Of a DNA stretch of 64,000 bases, positions 11,998 through 28,860 are shown in pieces. A model generated the notes under the pieces. The model did not search any database and had not been told where the DNA came from. It saw nothing but the letters and a program-made list of their open reading frames with translations. Made by a program: the position numbers and the translations under genes. Origin of the DNA: Heterobilharzia americana (Eukaryota > Platyhelminthes > Trematoda > Strigeidida > Schistosomatidae); assembly GCA_944470555.2 (NCBI GenBank), contig CALYCZ020000366.1:1-64000 (forward strand), in the 5' to 3' direction. Position 1 is the first letter of the stretch. Every line of letters starts with the position of its first letter.

Positions 11998-12076
11998 TGA
12001 CTTAAGGTATGGTTCACCTGATACACTGTGCAATTCACTGAAGGACTGTTCTAATTCAGTAACCCACCTATCAAGG
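11998..12076 (-). CDS. alpha2/delta-like exon (WVTELEQSF segment)
   Basis: 79-nt exon read on the minus strand: acceptor TTTCTTCTTTCTCAG, one leading base completing a codon, then 26 codons ending in YLKS, then a GTAAGT donor. The encoded start LDRWVTELEQSF resembles the first residues of mature alpha2/delta proteins (a WV..M/L...L pattern after the signal peptide). It ends in phase 0, matching the next exon. The exon before it must end with two bases of a split codon; I did not find it. The polypyrimidine tract, donor and phase agreement make this an exon, not a chance ORF. Confidence 0.78.
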
Positions 12077-12224
12077 CTGAGAAAGAAGAAAGACAGAATG
12101 AAATAATACTTTCATTCATAATGATCAACTGATGCTTCCGACATATTGATTTGTCTAAACAGTTAAGGTCATATGAGAATTAACTGAAATGAGGTCAGTT
12201 ATTCAAATTGGAAGTTTGTAGGGA

Positions 12225-12445
12225 TTTATTGATATCAAGGTTGTAGTGATCATGGAGTGACACCAACTGGATAACTACTGGAAAACTGAAAGCGCTGGAT
12301 AGCCATTTAGTCTTAGTAAGGGAGTCGTCAATCGTGTACACCCATCACCCTTTCTCTCCAGGGCTCGAACCTAGGACGTAGGGAGTAGGAGGATGTGAAC
12401 GAATGGATGCATAATAGGAACTGATCAGTTTAAAAGTAGTTTTAC
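12225..12445 (-). mobile_element. tRNA-SINE family A, degraded
   Basis: Minus strand has the CTAGGTTCGAGCCC B box, a GTGTACACGATTGACGACTCC ribozyme remnant and an AACTGGATAACTACTGG-related tail. The core is lost. Confidence 0.5.
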
Positions 12446-14154
12446 CACCACTGACAAAGGTCAACTGGATGGCGATTAGAAACCCAAGGGGAACACTGGT
12501 AGGACATTTCATCCAGCTTTGATACTCTTCACTATTGAACACTTGGATTCCTGACCAGTAACTGGATTGTTGAGAAGAGTAAATCTGTTCAAAATGAACT
12601 ATTTTTTAGGGATGGGGTAGGGCTGACAAACATCTCTCCCTCTCTCTCTCACCAGTTTGACACTGAACACTTTACAATTCAGAAATTTGATCATAACATA
12701 TTCGAATATTTTCTGAAGTAAAGTGACTGAATCAAAATAGGCAGCCGGTGATGACACATCTAACCTTTAGAAACTAAAATATCCACGTCATATTAGGTAA
12801 TCTACTCCACATCATGAATGGCGTCAAGATGGTGAGCATGAAAGTTATACGAAACATACTACTGACCGACACTGAGTAGTTGTGACTAACCCAAACTGGT
12901 TGATAGTGTTCAATAGCCACGATTTCCACGAAGATTATTAGCGAACACTCTTAAGCTGATTGAACACTTCAAACTATGAGAAATCTATAGAAATGACTGT
13001 TAACAATCAATCGAAAAGCGTCAACTTACTGGAAATCCTATTTCTTACCTAATACTGGAAACTGATGTTAGAAGTATCCAACTGGCTCACCTGGATTTTC
13101 CTGTTTCTTGAACAGCTTAACAACCAACTCACCTCCTTACCAGTACCCTAAATCCTATCATATACGAAACCTCAAGCACAATAACTGGTCTCCGATTTCT
13201 GATTTATCAGTAATGCAGCAGAAATCTGGATAAACAATCAAACTCGAGAGATCACTTCACCTAACGGCAACATATCCATAATAATGCTGTGCAACAGATT
13301 TCTCTAGTACTTTGTATTGTATCAATCCACCTAATCGAAGTCAACTAACAGCCAATGTATCTCCTTGACAATGTTGCATACTTTAATGTGAAGTCTATGA
13401 AGTTTTATACATGTGTATTATTCACCACTGTTGAACGACAATGCTTCCAGTCTTTAATTACTTGCACTACAACAAATATTTTCAGTATTACTAATCTGAA
13501 TTGCTGGAAAAGGTAACACTGGGTCTTGCAGATGGGTCAATCATGTCGACTACTCACAACGCAAACACCGAATATGGCGCCGTTTGATGTGAAAAAAGAT
13601 TTGTGCGTAGGAATGACTTAAATTGAGAACGATGTGTATGTACTGTAAAATGATATTTTCCTGCTATTTTCATAACATTTAGACACTTGGTATCATGATA
13701 GAGTCTAATGTCCCTCCCTCTGTATCATTCAATACTGCTCAAACCGTTTTATGTTTCACTGCAGTTATCAATTTGATGAAGCCTGTAAACTGTCTTCTCT
13801 CATGTTAACTTCATAACTTGAGAATAAAGATATTTATTTATGGAACGAGGTTGGTAAATGTTAGAAAAATCGTTTAGAAAGCGAATAATGAGTATAGATG
13901 ATATACCTTATTCCACAGGAGTAGGTGATTTGATAAACACACATAGGAGTCAGCTTATCCATTAGGCATAATTGAAGTATTGGTTAAGTAGTGAAATTTG
14001 GTTTGAATATAACAGCATAGAAAGTTTTTCTTCTTCTGTACCTGCTGATATGTCTCACCTGGACTGTAAATTCTTAAAAAAACAGCTTGTAAGAAATTCT
14101 GCTAGTTGAATGTTTATTTCCTTTGAGTTTCTTGGTCTTAACACAGTGAAACAT
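12446..14154. other. No recognisable gene; low-complexity patch only
   Basis: A short TC-rich run lies near 12636-12650. The rest is unique-looking AT-rich DNA. The upstream exon of the alpha2/delta-like gene could be here, but I could not identify it. Confidence 0.4.
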
Positions 14155-14846
14155 TCCATATTAGATTTGTTTATTTGATATATATATAGCGCACAGTGAT
14201 ACAGTATTATTTACTTGATTACGTTTCAAGCATAAATGATCATTGCTCATAATCATCACATCAATGTAATCACACTTCCCTCGATATCTGATTTTATACT
14301 CCTATCACCTGATCTCTCTTTGTTTTTTGATGGGTAGTAAAGTTTTCCATATCTCTGGTATAGGTGTTGCGTCATTCCTATTACATGTGTTGGGTGTGGA
14401 TTCGATGAAGAAAGATTCAGTAATTAATCTCTCTCTCTCTCTCTCCACCTAACTATATTAGACTTAAGTACAGTGGTTTTGTCCCACCCTATTGTGTGGT
14501 TGTGTGTTAATGAATGTAATGCAATGGCTGAGTGTTTTTCTAGATTATTGATCTTATTGGGATCTGCCGTTCTATGTTTAGCTAAATTCCTATGTTCTGT
14601 TAATCTAACTGACCCCGACCGGCTAGTTTCACCTATGTATTTGACCCCACTCATAGTCATTACATGGAATTTGGTAGATTATATTATTTTGCTTAATTGG
14701 TTCTATCGGATCCTTATGCCGGCCGACAAAGCTTACCTCTAAGTGAGTTTGTTGGTTTAAATGCCACCCTAATTCCAACCTTGTTGAGAATCAATCCTAC
14801 GTATGGTTTCTGATGTTCCTTCCTTGTATGGTATCATAATAGAGGT
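14155..14846 (-). repeat. Left inverted arm of PLE (endonuclease and 3' UTR)
   Basis: Reverse complement of 15515-16206. On the minus strand it encodes KYIGETSRSGSVRLTEH, the GIY-YIG core. The outer edge is sharp: similarity starts at ATTCCATATTAG. Confidence 0.92.
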
Positions 14847-14849
14847 TCT

Positions 14850-15497
14850 TTGAAGAAGGCATCGGTTGATGAAATCATGTTAGGAGTGCAGTTATGCTTA
14901 ACCTCGACAGTCTTCAAGTTTCAGGGAAAGATATATAGACAAACAGAAGGAGTAGCAATGGGATCACCAATATCCCCTACAGTAGCAGATATATTTATGG
15001 ATAGTTGGGAAGATATGGCTTTACGAACATATAATCCGACACCTAAGATATGGTGGCGATATGTGGATGACACATTTACAGTGTTGAAATCGGAACATAT
15101 CGACAGTTTCTTGACACACATAAACTCAGTAGTTAACGCAATCCAATTCACTTACGAAGTAGAAAATGAACAAGGAGAATTACCTATGTTGGATTGCAGA
15201 ATAAAACGAAGGATAGATGGTGGTTTAGACACTACTGTCTACAGAAAACCAACACATTCTAACAGATATCTAGACTTCAAGTCATCTCATCCAGTGTCAG
15301 TTAAAGTGGGTTTAGTCAAATGTCGAAATAACAGAGCTAAGAAACTCACTAGTCATTGTAAGGACTTAAAAAAGGAATTGAAACCCATCAAAGAAGCGTT
15401 AATAATTATCCCCATCATTTTATTAAGAAATACACACGGACACATAAGAAGCAAAGTAATAACACTAGTACAAATACAAATAATAGCGACAACATAA
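14850..15497 (+). CDS. PLE reverse transcriptase fragment
   Basis: 215-codon open frame. Residues 23-55 hold FQGKIYRQTEGVAMGSP and ADIFMDSWE, the Penelope-type motif around the GVAMGSP signature. Catalytic YVDD is at residues 71-74, and LPMLDCRI with TTVYRKPTHSNRY follow. This is the RT palm and thumb of a PLE; the N-terminal fingers are absent. The start codon is only the first Met after truncation. Near residue 185 the proper reading moves to another frame (NNYPHHFIKKY), so the last 30 codons are out of frame. It reads toward the endonuclease at 15701. Confidence 0.85.
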   Translation: MKKASVDEIMLGVQLCLTSTVFKFQGKIYRQTEGVAMGSPISPTVADIFMDSWEDMALRTYNPTPKIWWRYVDDTFTVLKSEHIDSFLTHINSVVNAIQFTYEVENEQGELPMLDCRIKRRIDGGLDTTVYRKPTHSNRYLDFKSSHPVSVKVGLVKCRNNRAKKLTSHCKDLKKELKPIKEALIIIPIILLRNTHGHIRSKVITLVQIQIIATT

Positions 15498-15514
15498 GTA
15501 GAAAGGAAATCAAC

Positions 15515-16206
15515 ACCTCTATTGTGATACCATACAAGGAAGGAACATCAGAAACCATACGTAGGATTGATTCTCAACAAGGTTGGAATTAGGGTGGCAT
15601 TTAAACCAACAAACTCACTTAGAGGTAAGCTTTGTCGGCCGGCATAAGGATCCGATAGAACCAATTAAGCAAAATAATATAATCTACCAAATTCCATGTA
15701 ATGACTATGAGTGGGGTCAAATACATAGGTGAAACTAGCCGGTCGGGGTCAGTTAGATTAACAGAACATAGGAATTTAGCTAAACATAGAACGGCAGATC
15801 CCAATAAGATCAATAATCTAGAAAAACACTCAGCCATTGCATTACATTCATTAACACACAACCACACAATAGGGTGGGACAAAACCACTGTACTTAAGTC
15901 TAATATAGTTAGGGAGAGAGAGAGAGAGAGATTAATTACTGAATCTTTCTTCATCGAATCCACACCCAACACATGTAATAGGAATGACGCAACACCTATA
16001 CCAGAGATATGGAAAACTTTACTACCCATCAAAAAACAAAGAGAGATCAGGTGATAGGAGTATAAAATCAGATATCGAGGGAAGTGTGATTACATTGATG
16101 TGATGATTATGAGCAATGATCATTTATGCTTGAAACGTAATCAAGTAAATAATACTGTATCACTGTGCGCTATATATATATCAAATAAACAAATCTAATA
16201 TGGAAT
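15515..16206 (+). repeat. Right inverted arm of PLE (endonuclease and 3' UTR)
   Basis: Continues the element downstream of the RT. The linker reads SIVIPYKEGTSETIRRI, then KDPIEPIKQNNIIYQIPCND in another frame, then KYIGETSRSGS in a third, so it carries at least two frameshifts. Confidence 0.92.
15701..16054 (+). pseudogene. PLE GIY-YIG endonuclease, frameshifted
   Basis: Frame encoding VKYIGETSRSGSVRLTEHRN: the YIG of GIY-YIG, the SR pair, and R..EH carrying the catalytic Arg. It then reads HNHTIGWDKTTVL and ITESFFIE, where the typical C-terminal catalytic Glu would be expected. The N-terminal part (IYQIPCNDYEWG) is in a different frame, so no complete domain can be made. A GA microsatellite (about 15914-15930) interrupts the end of the domain. 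An identical copy of most of this frame lies inverted at 14424-14660. Confidence 0.85.
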
Positions 16207-16216
16207 TACATTCTAC

Positions 16217-16554
16217 CACAGTGTGCCCAAGTTTTTCACTGATAACAGTGAAACATTCATGACACCGGTTGTCAATCAAAAGGATTTTGAGTAAATTAAT
16301 TTTACCTTTCAAAGTATCAAGGTCAGAGATAGTGGAGATTTTATAGCACACTAGAAGTGAATAAGATTTTCTTCACATGAAAAACCACGACTCATATAGT
16401 ACAAAAAAGATAAAGGATTCTCAAGTAGGCATAATACATTTATGAGATCATTTCACTCATTCACTATGAAAGAATGTAAACTAGGGAACAGCTATAATGG
16501 TGAAGTGTATATGGCAGGCTGTTTTAACTGTTGTTTAACAATCCTCAATTTCAA
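16217..16554. other. No recognisable feature
   Basis: Flank of the PLE; nothing recognised. Confidence 0.35.
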
Positions 16555-16725
16555 AATTGTTATTCATTATGGACTGATATCTGTTGGAGAATTATTGGCA
16601 ATGTAAGAGCAGCGGATATCAGCCACTTCGTCTGGTTCTTGGACTATTCAGTAGTACCTTTTCTAGGGATTAAACTCAGAACCTTCAAACCTCTCAACAA
16701 ACGTATTAACCAATCAACGACTGCC
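16555..16725 (-). mobile_element. tRNA-SINE family A, degraded
   Basis: Minus strand shows GAAGGTTCTGAGTTTAATCCC (B-box region) and a GATATCAGTCCATAATGAA tail. The ribozyme core is gone. Confidence 0.5.
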
Positions 16726-16859
16726 TAGTAAGTTAATATTACATTATATTCAGTCGCTTCCGAAGTCAAAATGAGATTTGTGTAACCTTAAGGGGCAACC
16801 GGAAAACTTTTGTGATCAATCGAAATAACAACTATGGAGATAAAGAAACAGTTATTTAT

Positions 16860-17065
16860 ACACAATTTATCCTAAGAAAATTAAGCCACTAGGTCACAAG
16901 TTGTATATTTTTCCTGATTGGTCAGCTGAAGGACAAACTTGTCCAATGAAGTTTTCTCTGATCATAAAATAACATGAAACAAGGTTGAAATCTAAAACTA
17001 CTTACCGGTTGATGAGTTAGAGTGCTAATTTCGACTTAAGCCACTTCCTATTACATTATGAACAC
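16860..17065 (+). repeat. Dispersed repeat family C copy
   Basis: Blocks GCCACTAGGTCACAAGT, CTGATTGGTCAGCTG, TTGTCCAATGAAGTTTT and GACTTAAGCCACTTCCTA are shared with 42855-43060 and 55985-56125 in the same order. Noncoding, class unknown. Confidence 0.7.
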
Positions 17066-17930
17066 GGCGAAATAAGGGGAGTGATATGCTTCTTCTACAT
17101 CCAGAGCTTCTGCTTTAATTCTTGTAGTGTCAGTGCCTCTGGTTTGCATAAGTGAAGAATCCGCACTCCTACCGACCCGTTCACTGTGGACTTTGGATAG
17201 GATTTTGAAAAAAAGACCATGGGGAAGCGATAAGATCAGAGTTGACTAAATGCTCTAAGATGGAACTGTTGGTTGGATTTCTTTCTTCTATGGACAACTA
17301 AACATGACAGTATGAGAATATGCGTTTGGAAAGACCATGATTCCTTCAGTCTACATAACCAATATTCCATTTTGATGGATTACTTAATTCTGTTTGTAAT
17401 GGAAACTCTCTTCACTGAATTGCTTCGTGTAAATATGAATTTCTCAGTGTTAATCTATCTTTCTTGTCTGATAGTAGCTAGGTGAAGTCCTTGGTTTGAC
17501 TAGAGTGGAATTAAGATCTGGTTAGCAAGTGAGTCTCGTAGTGGACTCAGTGGATTACCGGCTCGGTAACCTGAGACCGCTGATCAGAATCTCACCATGA
17601 TCCAGATTCTTAACCTCAACTACAAACATCGGGCATTGTAGTAGAATTGTATACCATTTTAATTCATTTATATAGTGTATCTTATGGTGGAATGTCATTT
17701 TGAGTACAGCATCATGACATAAACGTATACTTTTGAAAATAGTATAACTGGGATATAAACCGGCATTACTTTATTGACTGCCTCTTAACCGTTATACCTT
17801 GGAAAGTTTCGTTGATAGCTCTGAAGATGATGAAGTTTCAGTGTTCTCTCAGCTTTGATACTTTTTTATGCTTGTGGCAAGATCTTCCACCATAACAATT
17901 CATGTGAATAGAAAACTGCTCCCCTATGAA
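17066..17930. other. No clear gene; possible SINE remnant
   Basis: A tRNA-like head may lie near 17520-17600 (GTGGACTCAGTGGATTACC), but I cannot define it. Nothing coding was recognised. Confidence 0.3.
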
Positions 17931-17934
17931 AACT

Positions 17935-18185
17935 CTTCAACTGATGAGGAAGCTGTCCCACTTCCAAGCACAGAGAAGTGCTTTCCACTGAATAGGGTTT
18001 GTAGCCCAGGATGAGAATGATAGCCGACCGGCGTTCTCTGAGCTGGACAGCTCTTCCGTCCAACTAGTATGGGACTCCTCATCGGCACACACCCACTACT
18101 CGGCTAGGGATCGACCTCAGGACCTTCAGGTTTCATGGCGAACGCGTCAACCATTCAGCCACTGGGTCACTTGGTTTTTTTAGTG
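17935..18185 (-). mobile_element. tRNA-SINE family A copy
   Basis: Minus strand: CCAGTGGCTGAATGG head, GACCTTCAGG-type region, GGTCGATCCCTAGC B box, then GATGAGGAGTCCCATACTAG and a GAGCTGTC remnant. The core starts ATGAGGA, so C3 is lost. Confidence 0.65.
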
Positions 18186-19030
18186 GTTCACAGTTTCCAA
18201 CTTCTGTCAATTCACAACATAGTGCGACTATCACCCAAGGTCTTCAGTTAGCATACATTTCACTTCCGACTGGTTCACCCCGTAGGTCACAGCTTCTCAT
18301 TAGAACTTCCTGATATCCATCTGGAAGCAAGTCACCAATGAGCACTATACAGTAATGCATTTTTGAGATATATGCTTATCGCATTTCACTCACTGTTACT
18401 ATCCTGTTCTGATTGTAGTTCAACTAAACTTTACTGATGACCAATCATATTCAAGGGTGTACTGACCTACCAGAATCGATCATATGAAGAACAATGTAAC
18501 TATTAAGGAAAGTGATATTTTATTTAGAGTTTGTAAATCTGTTTACTTAAGAAATAAACATGTAAAGATTTTCAATAGGTTTATCATCCTTGAAACCATA
18601 CCACTGTTTGTATCACCACTCATTCATATGAGAGCATATTATATCACCCCTAAGAGATCATATGGTCTCATCATTTTGCTAAAGGTCATAATACATATAT
18701 GGCATCTGTGATTTGTCAAGACATCTATAAGAATCCTACAACAACTCAGGTTTACACTTCACCATGAATCATTATATTGTATCAATACTTGCAACTTTTC
18801 ATAGACTAAATATGGTTAATTTTCTGTAAACATGTTTCTACAAGTCAATCTGAGTAGTTTTATAGCCACTCAATTTGCTCAGTAGTGTATTACTTTTATG
18901 AATGATACTTTTGTGTTAGTGGTTGTAAAGAGAATGAATTATTCCTTGTTAACACCGGCTTTTCATTCTACGCTTGTCCCAGGATTATAGAAGAGTTGTC
19001 TATGTATTCAATAAGTATAAATGTGTAAGT
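18186..19030. other. No recognisable feature
   Basis: The 75-codon open frame at 18484 has no known motif and ordinary AT-rich composition; I do not call it a gene. Confidence 0.35.
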
Positions 19031-19044
19031 TAGTTAGTTAGTTA

Positions 19045-19410
19045 ACCCCGCCAGCGACCGAACCCGTGACCTTAAGGTTCCGCGGCCAGCGCGTTGCCAT
19101 TGAGCCACTGGGTTAGAATCCAATGCTGTATATTTCCAACTTCTGTTAGCTCACGCACGATATAGCGCAACCGCTACCCGATGTCATCGTCCTCATGACC
19201 ACCAGGCTTGACTCCCGCGGCCACGATTTCTCATTGGAAATTCGGGAATACTTCTCCAAGCTAGTCACTAATGAGCACCAGTTCAATTGAATTTTCAAAG
19301 AGTTGTGTAGATTTGGAAATGTTTTCGAAGTTGTTATTCATCGCAGACTGACATCAGTTAGGAATATGGAAAATTGGGTTCGGACCCAGTCGCATCAATG
19401 GCAAATATGT
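19045..19410 (-). repeat. 366-bp SINE-derived unit 1
   Basis: Minus strand holds a full tRNA-like head (AACCCAGTGGCTCAATGG A box, GGGTTCGGTC B box). GTTA tracts lie on both sides. It differs from unit 2 at four positions that I can see (98.9 percent identity). Confidence 0.93.
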
Positions 19411-19618
<208 letters not shown>

Positions 19619-19984
19619 ACCCCGCCATCGACCGAACCCGTGACCTTAAGGTTCCGCGGCCTGCGCGTTGCCATTGAGCCACTGGGTTAGAATCCAATGC
19701 TGTATATTTCCAACTTCTGTTAGCTCACGCACGATATAGCGCAACCGCTACCCAATGTCATCGTCCTCATGACCACCAGGCTTGACTCCCGCGGCCACGA
19801 TTTCTCATTGGAAATTCGGGAATACTTCTCCAAGCTAGTCACTAATGAGCACCAGTTAAATTGAATTTTCAAAGAGTTGTGTAGATTTGGAAATGTTTTC
19901 GAAGTTGTTATTCATCGCAGACTGACATCAGTTAGGAATATGGAAAATTGGGTTCGGACCCAGTCGCATCAATGGCAAATATGT
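19619..19984 (-). repeat. 366-bp SINE-derived unit 2
   Basis: Tandem copy of 19045-19410 at a spacing of 574 bp. The unit ends, on the plus strand, at GCAAATATGT and passes straight into the long GTTA array. Confidence 0.93.
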
Positions 19985-25960
<5,976 letters not shown>

Positions 25961-25965
25961 TATTA

Positions 25966-27150
25966 TCATTTGTCCGTTGGGTTCCTAATGGAACATAGGG
26001 ATTCAGTAGCACGTCTCCAATGTGTTCTGTTCTCGGAAATCTTTTGAACCTGGCTCCACGACACCACACAACCTCTCATTTCCTCCTCTCACCATCTCCT
26101 CCTTGTCTCCCTCGCCACAGACGCCCAACTCGTCGCTTCCCATCTGGGTTCCACTAGAGTGACTGGCCTGACGCGTGATGTCCACAGTCGGCCTTCTCAG
26201 TGTATGCCCAATCCAATCCATCTCCACCTCCTTCCATCGCATATTTGTTGAGCGTTAGGTTCTTGCTTTGTTGGTTTGTTGCCAGCCATCCACAGTTCCT
26301 TGTTGCTTATTCTTATTATTCTGGCAATCCATCTGATCTTCAGTAACAAGCCAGCATAGGGGGCAGTTGTTGATGAATGTTTGTAGTTTGTTGGGAATGC
26401 TTTTCGTAACGTGCCGCCTGTAGTTGACATAGGTGTAGGCGAAGGAGGCTACTTCCTTGAGGTTTCTCCCATTGATGGTGATTGGAATTTGTTGTTGTTG
26501 TTGGTTAGATATCTTCATCACCTCTATCTTCTCTATATTCACTTGAAGTCCCGTCTTCCCTCTCTACCCTGCCCTGCCCTGCCTCTTCTGTCAACTTGTT
26601 GGTTTTCACCTATACATCTTCCAGTTTGTGCGACAAGACATCAGACACAAGTCATCATCGTTGGCGAAATCCAAATCTTCTAGGATCTTTTCCCCAGTAC
26701 AGCCAGCATATCCCCAACCCCTTCTTCTCACAGCTCCTCACTGTTTCTTGCATCATTCAATCCAGTCGACCACAACACAATCAGGAATGTCATGGGTGAT
26801 AGTAGGCAACCTTGTCTTATCTTACTCCTGTCTTCACTTCACTTCACTTCACTTCAAAGACATCACTGAGCTTCACATTGTGAATTGAACTACTTGGCAT
26901 GTGGAGTCTTCATATAGTTGTTGAATGAGATTGATAAAGGTTTGTGGTATTCCGTAGTGCTGAAGCAGTTTCCAAATTAGTTGTCGGTCGACGCTGTCAA
27001 AGGCCTTCTCAAAATAGATGAAGTTGAGGTAGAGAGAGAGAGAGAGAGTTGACTGTCATTCTATACTTTGTTCAATGATGATGCGAAGCGTTGTAATTTG
27101 GTCCGCACATGATTTGCGCTTCCTGAAGCCTGCCTGTTCCGGTGTTCAAA
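25966..27150 (-). mobile_element. RTE-clade (SR2-like) retrotransposon, RT to 3' end, decayed
   Basis: Minus-strand translation in shifting frames: FEKAFDSVDRQLIWKLLQHY (RT), IPQTFINLIQQLYED, LEDLDFANDDDLCLMS (counterpart of the F-A-D-D catalytic box, with extra residues), NIEKIEVMKISN, ITINGRNLKEVASF, LQTFINNCPLCWL and MDWIGHTLRRPTVDITRQA. It ends at the family terminus with CCATTAGGAACCC. Stops and frameshifts are numerous, and a GA tract at about 27032-27048 interrupts the RT. The 5' edge is approximate. Confidence 0.88.
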
Positions 27151-27239
27151 AAGATTACCAGTACTTATTAGCCTTACATTCTGTGACTACAGCGAAAATC
27201 ATTCACTTTTGGGAAAACTAAAGCTGAATCTGAATGCTA

Positions 27240-27480
27240 GAAGATGGAAGTATTGACCATTGGATTCCGACACAGTGGCTCAATGAAAACGTGTTGACCA
27301 CGGTACCTGAAGGTCCTGAGTTCGATCCCTGGTAGTGCGGAACATGGTGATAGGTGCGCGCTACCGAGGAGTCCCATACTACGATACAGCTGCTCAGTGC
27401 TCCGTAATTTCAAATGTTCCTTAAATTGATGTGTCAGTTCATTATGAATACCAACCTAAAAAATCACTAATCCGCACAAC
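27240..27480 (+). mobile_element. tRNA-SINE family A copy
   Basis: Head CAGTGGCTCAATGAAAACG, B box GAGTTCGATCCC, ribozyme remnant CGAGGAGTCCCATACTACG, tail GATGTGTCAGTTCATTATG. The core lost its CTG, so it should be inactive. Confidence 0.7.
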
Positions 27481-27664
27481 CCCCCCGTTTTTTAAAAAGT
27501 AACATCTTCCTGGATAGTTTTAATTAATTTTGAAACCTTGATTTTTCAATATCTGAGGTTTTATTAAACCCCTGCGCTATCATAGATCGATCAGTTTGAT
27601 TCAGAATCACAAAACAAATATCAACAAATAATGATGACAACAATTACAATGATGAACACCGATT

Positions 27665-27815
27665 GTAAAAGACGGTGGCCTAGTGGGTAACGCTATAGTG
27701 TTTGAAGTGATGGGTGTGTGTTTTGAGTCTTCGTCCGATCACCATCACTCATAAACATGGACATACATTCAGCTGACGAGTCAAAGTCGGGAGAAATGCA
27801 CTTCTCCTATCAATT
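27665..27815 (+). mobile_element. Sm-alpha-like SINE with hammerhead
   Basis: Pol III head: A box GTGGCCTAGTGGGTAACGC and a B-box-like GAGTCTTCGTCC. Then comes the ribozyme region ACATTCAGCTGACGAGTC with GAGAAATGC. The CTGACGA core is complete, but helix II and the base before GAAA are altered. Confidence 0.7.
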
Positions 27816-28860
27816 AAATTTTAACAAGGGATAGATTGTTTTGGTATATACGATAACGTATATCTTTCACAATGTCATTTGCAGGTTACTAATAAAATTA
27901 TAAGTAGTAAATTTTTACATCGGGAAAAGGTTCTCTCTTAAGCTTTTTTGTCTCCGTTTCTTTTCATTACTGGTTAGTATTTATCTAAGTTCTTATTTTT
28001 CGGATTAAACACGTCGACATTAAGAATACATAGTTGCTGATGAAGCTGTATCAAAGAAATATGAAGGAATGTATTTCAACACAGTGATTAACCTATAAAA
28101 TGTTCTCTAGCAGTAGACAAGAAGACATGCACGCAGCAAAACAGACAGGTCAACATAGAACCTCTCATAGAAGTACACGGCTTCAAGTTGCCACACTTCA
28201 CAATAGAATTCACAAAAGAAGTGAATAAAGAAATGGGCATAAGGGTAGAAGAAAGCCAATTCACATAATCCCAACCATGAAGTTGATAAGAGATACATAG
28301 ACTTGAGCCCGTTTAATCAATTTTGAGGTATATCATCAACATTTTCTGACCATTGGTTTTTATTGTCTCTGGGAGTCCACTCAGACAATGTAAACTTTCG
28401 TATACAAATCAGCCCAAGAGTTAACTACTTTACAGACTGATGTTACGTCTTCATCTGACAACCTTATACCTTTGTTTTAACCTGCTTCAATTAGTATTTC
28501 ATATCAAATTAGGCGAGTTGTTCAATACACTGAACTACTCTTAATTGGATTTTATATCATGCAATGAGTTACCACAGCTAAGATTTTCATAAACTAGAGT
28601 GGAATAAAGTTACCCAACAACATCTGATTTCCAGCTCCTTACTAACTGAAACTATAGTCTTCAAATCATTTGATGACACTTACTGGTCACTGAAGAGTAA
28701 CCACTATCTGATTGCCTAGTAATAGGCGTAACATTAATCAAATTATATTGGTTACGCTACACGACTCATTAAGTAATGCGATGCACAATGAGTTGGTTGA
28801 ACTCAGTCGATGGAACTTAGTCAGTGCCTGAGTTATCCTTCAATAACTAGTCAATGTTTA
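27816..28860. other. No recognisable gene
   Basis: AT-rich; no coding motif, no repeat family recognised. Confidence 0.35.

Larger units (their letters stand above)
5577..12076 (-). other. alpha2/delta-like gene locus, N-terminal exons
   Basis: Gene span covered by four exons listed separately. Their joined product (about 141 residues) aligns by eye with the region before the VWA domain of voltage-gated calcium channel alpha2/delta subunits: a W-V-x-x-L start, an I-E-N-I-V...SK-T-V helix, a YYxAK motif, and V-A-H-V-P-T-N-V-Y-D where fly and vertebrate proteins have V-H-[IV]-P-T-[DN]-[IV]-[YF]-[DE]. Alpha2/delta subunits are extracellular and raise surface density of Cav channels. The introns hold same-strand RTE fragments and SINEs. 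No exon with a signal peptide was found to the right, nor a VWA exon to the left. Confidence 0.8.
14155..16206 (+). mobile_element. Penelope-like element with inverted copy of its 3' end
   Basis: The structure is an arm (14155-14846), a unique middle (14847-15514) and an inverted arm (15515-16206); arm positions pair to a sum of 30361. The middle codes the reverse transcriptase palm and thumb on the plus strand. The right arm continues the same element into its GIY-YIG endonuclease and 3' UTR; the left arm is the same segment facing the other way. The arms are nearly identical (a visible difference lies in the CT tract at about 14429-14450) and share the same frameshifts. PLEs are known to carry terminal repeats in direct or inverted arrangement. 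The element is dead. Confidence 0.9.
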
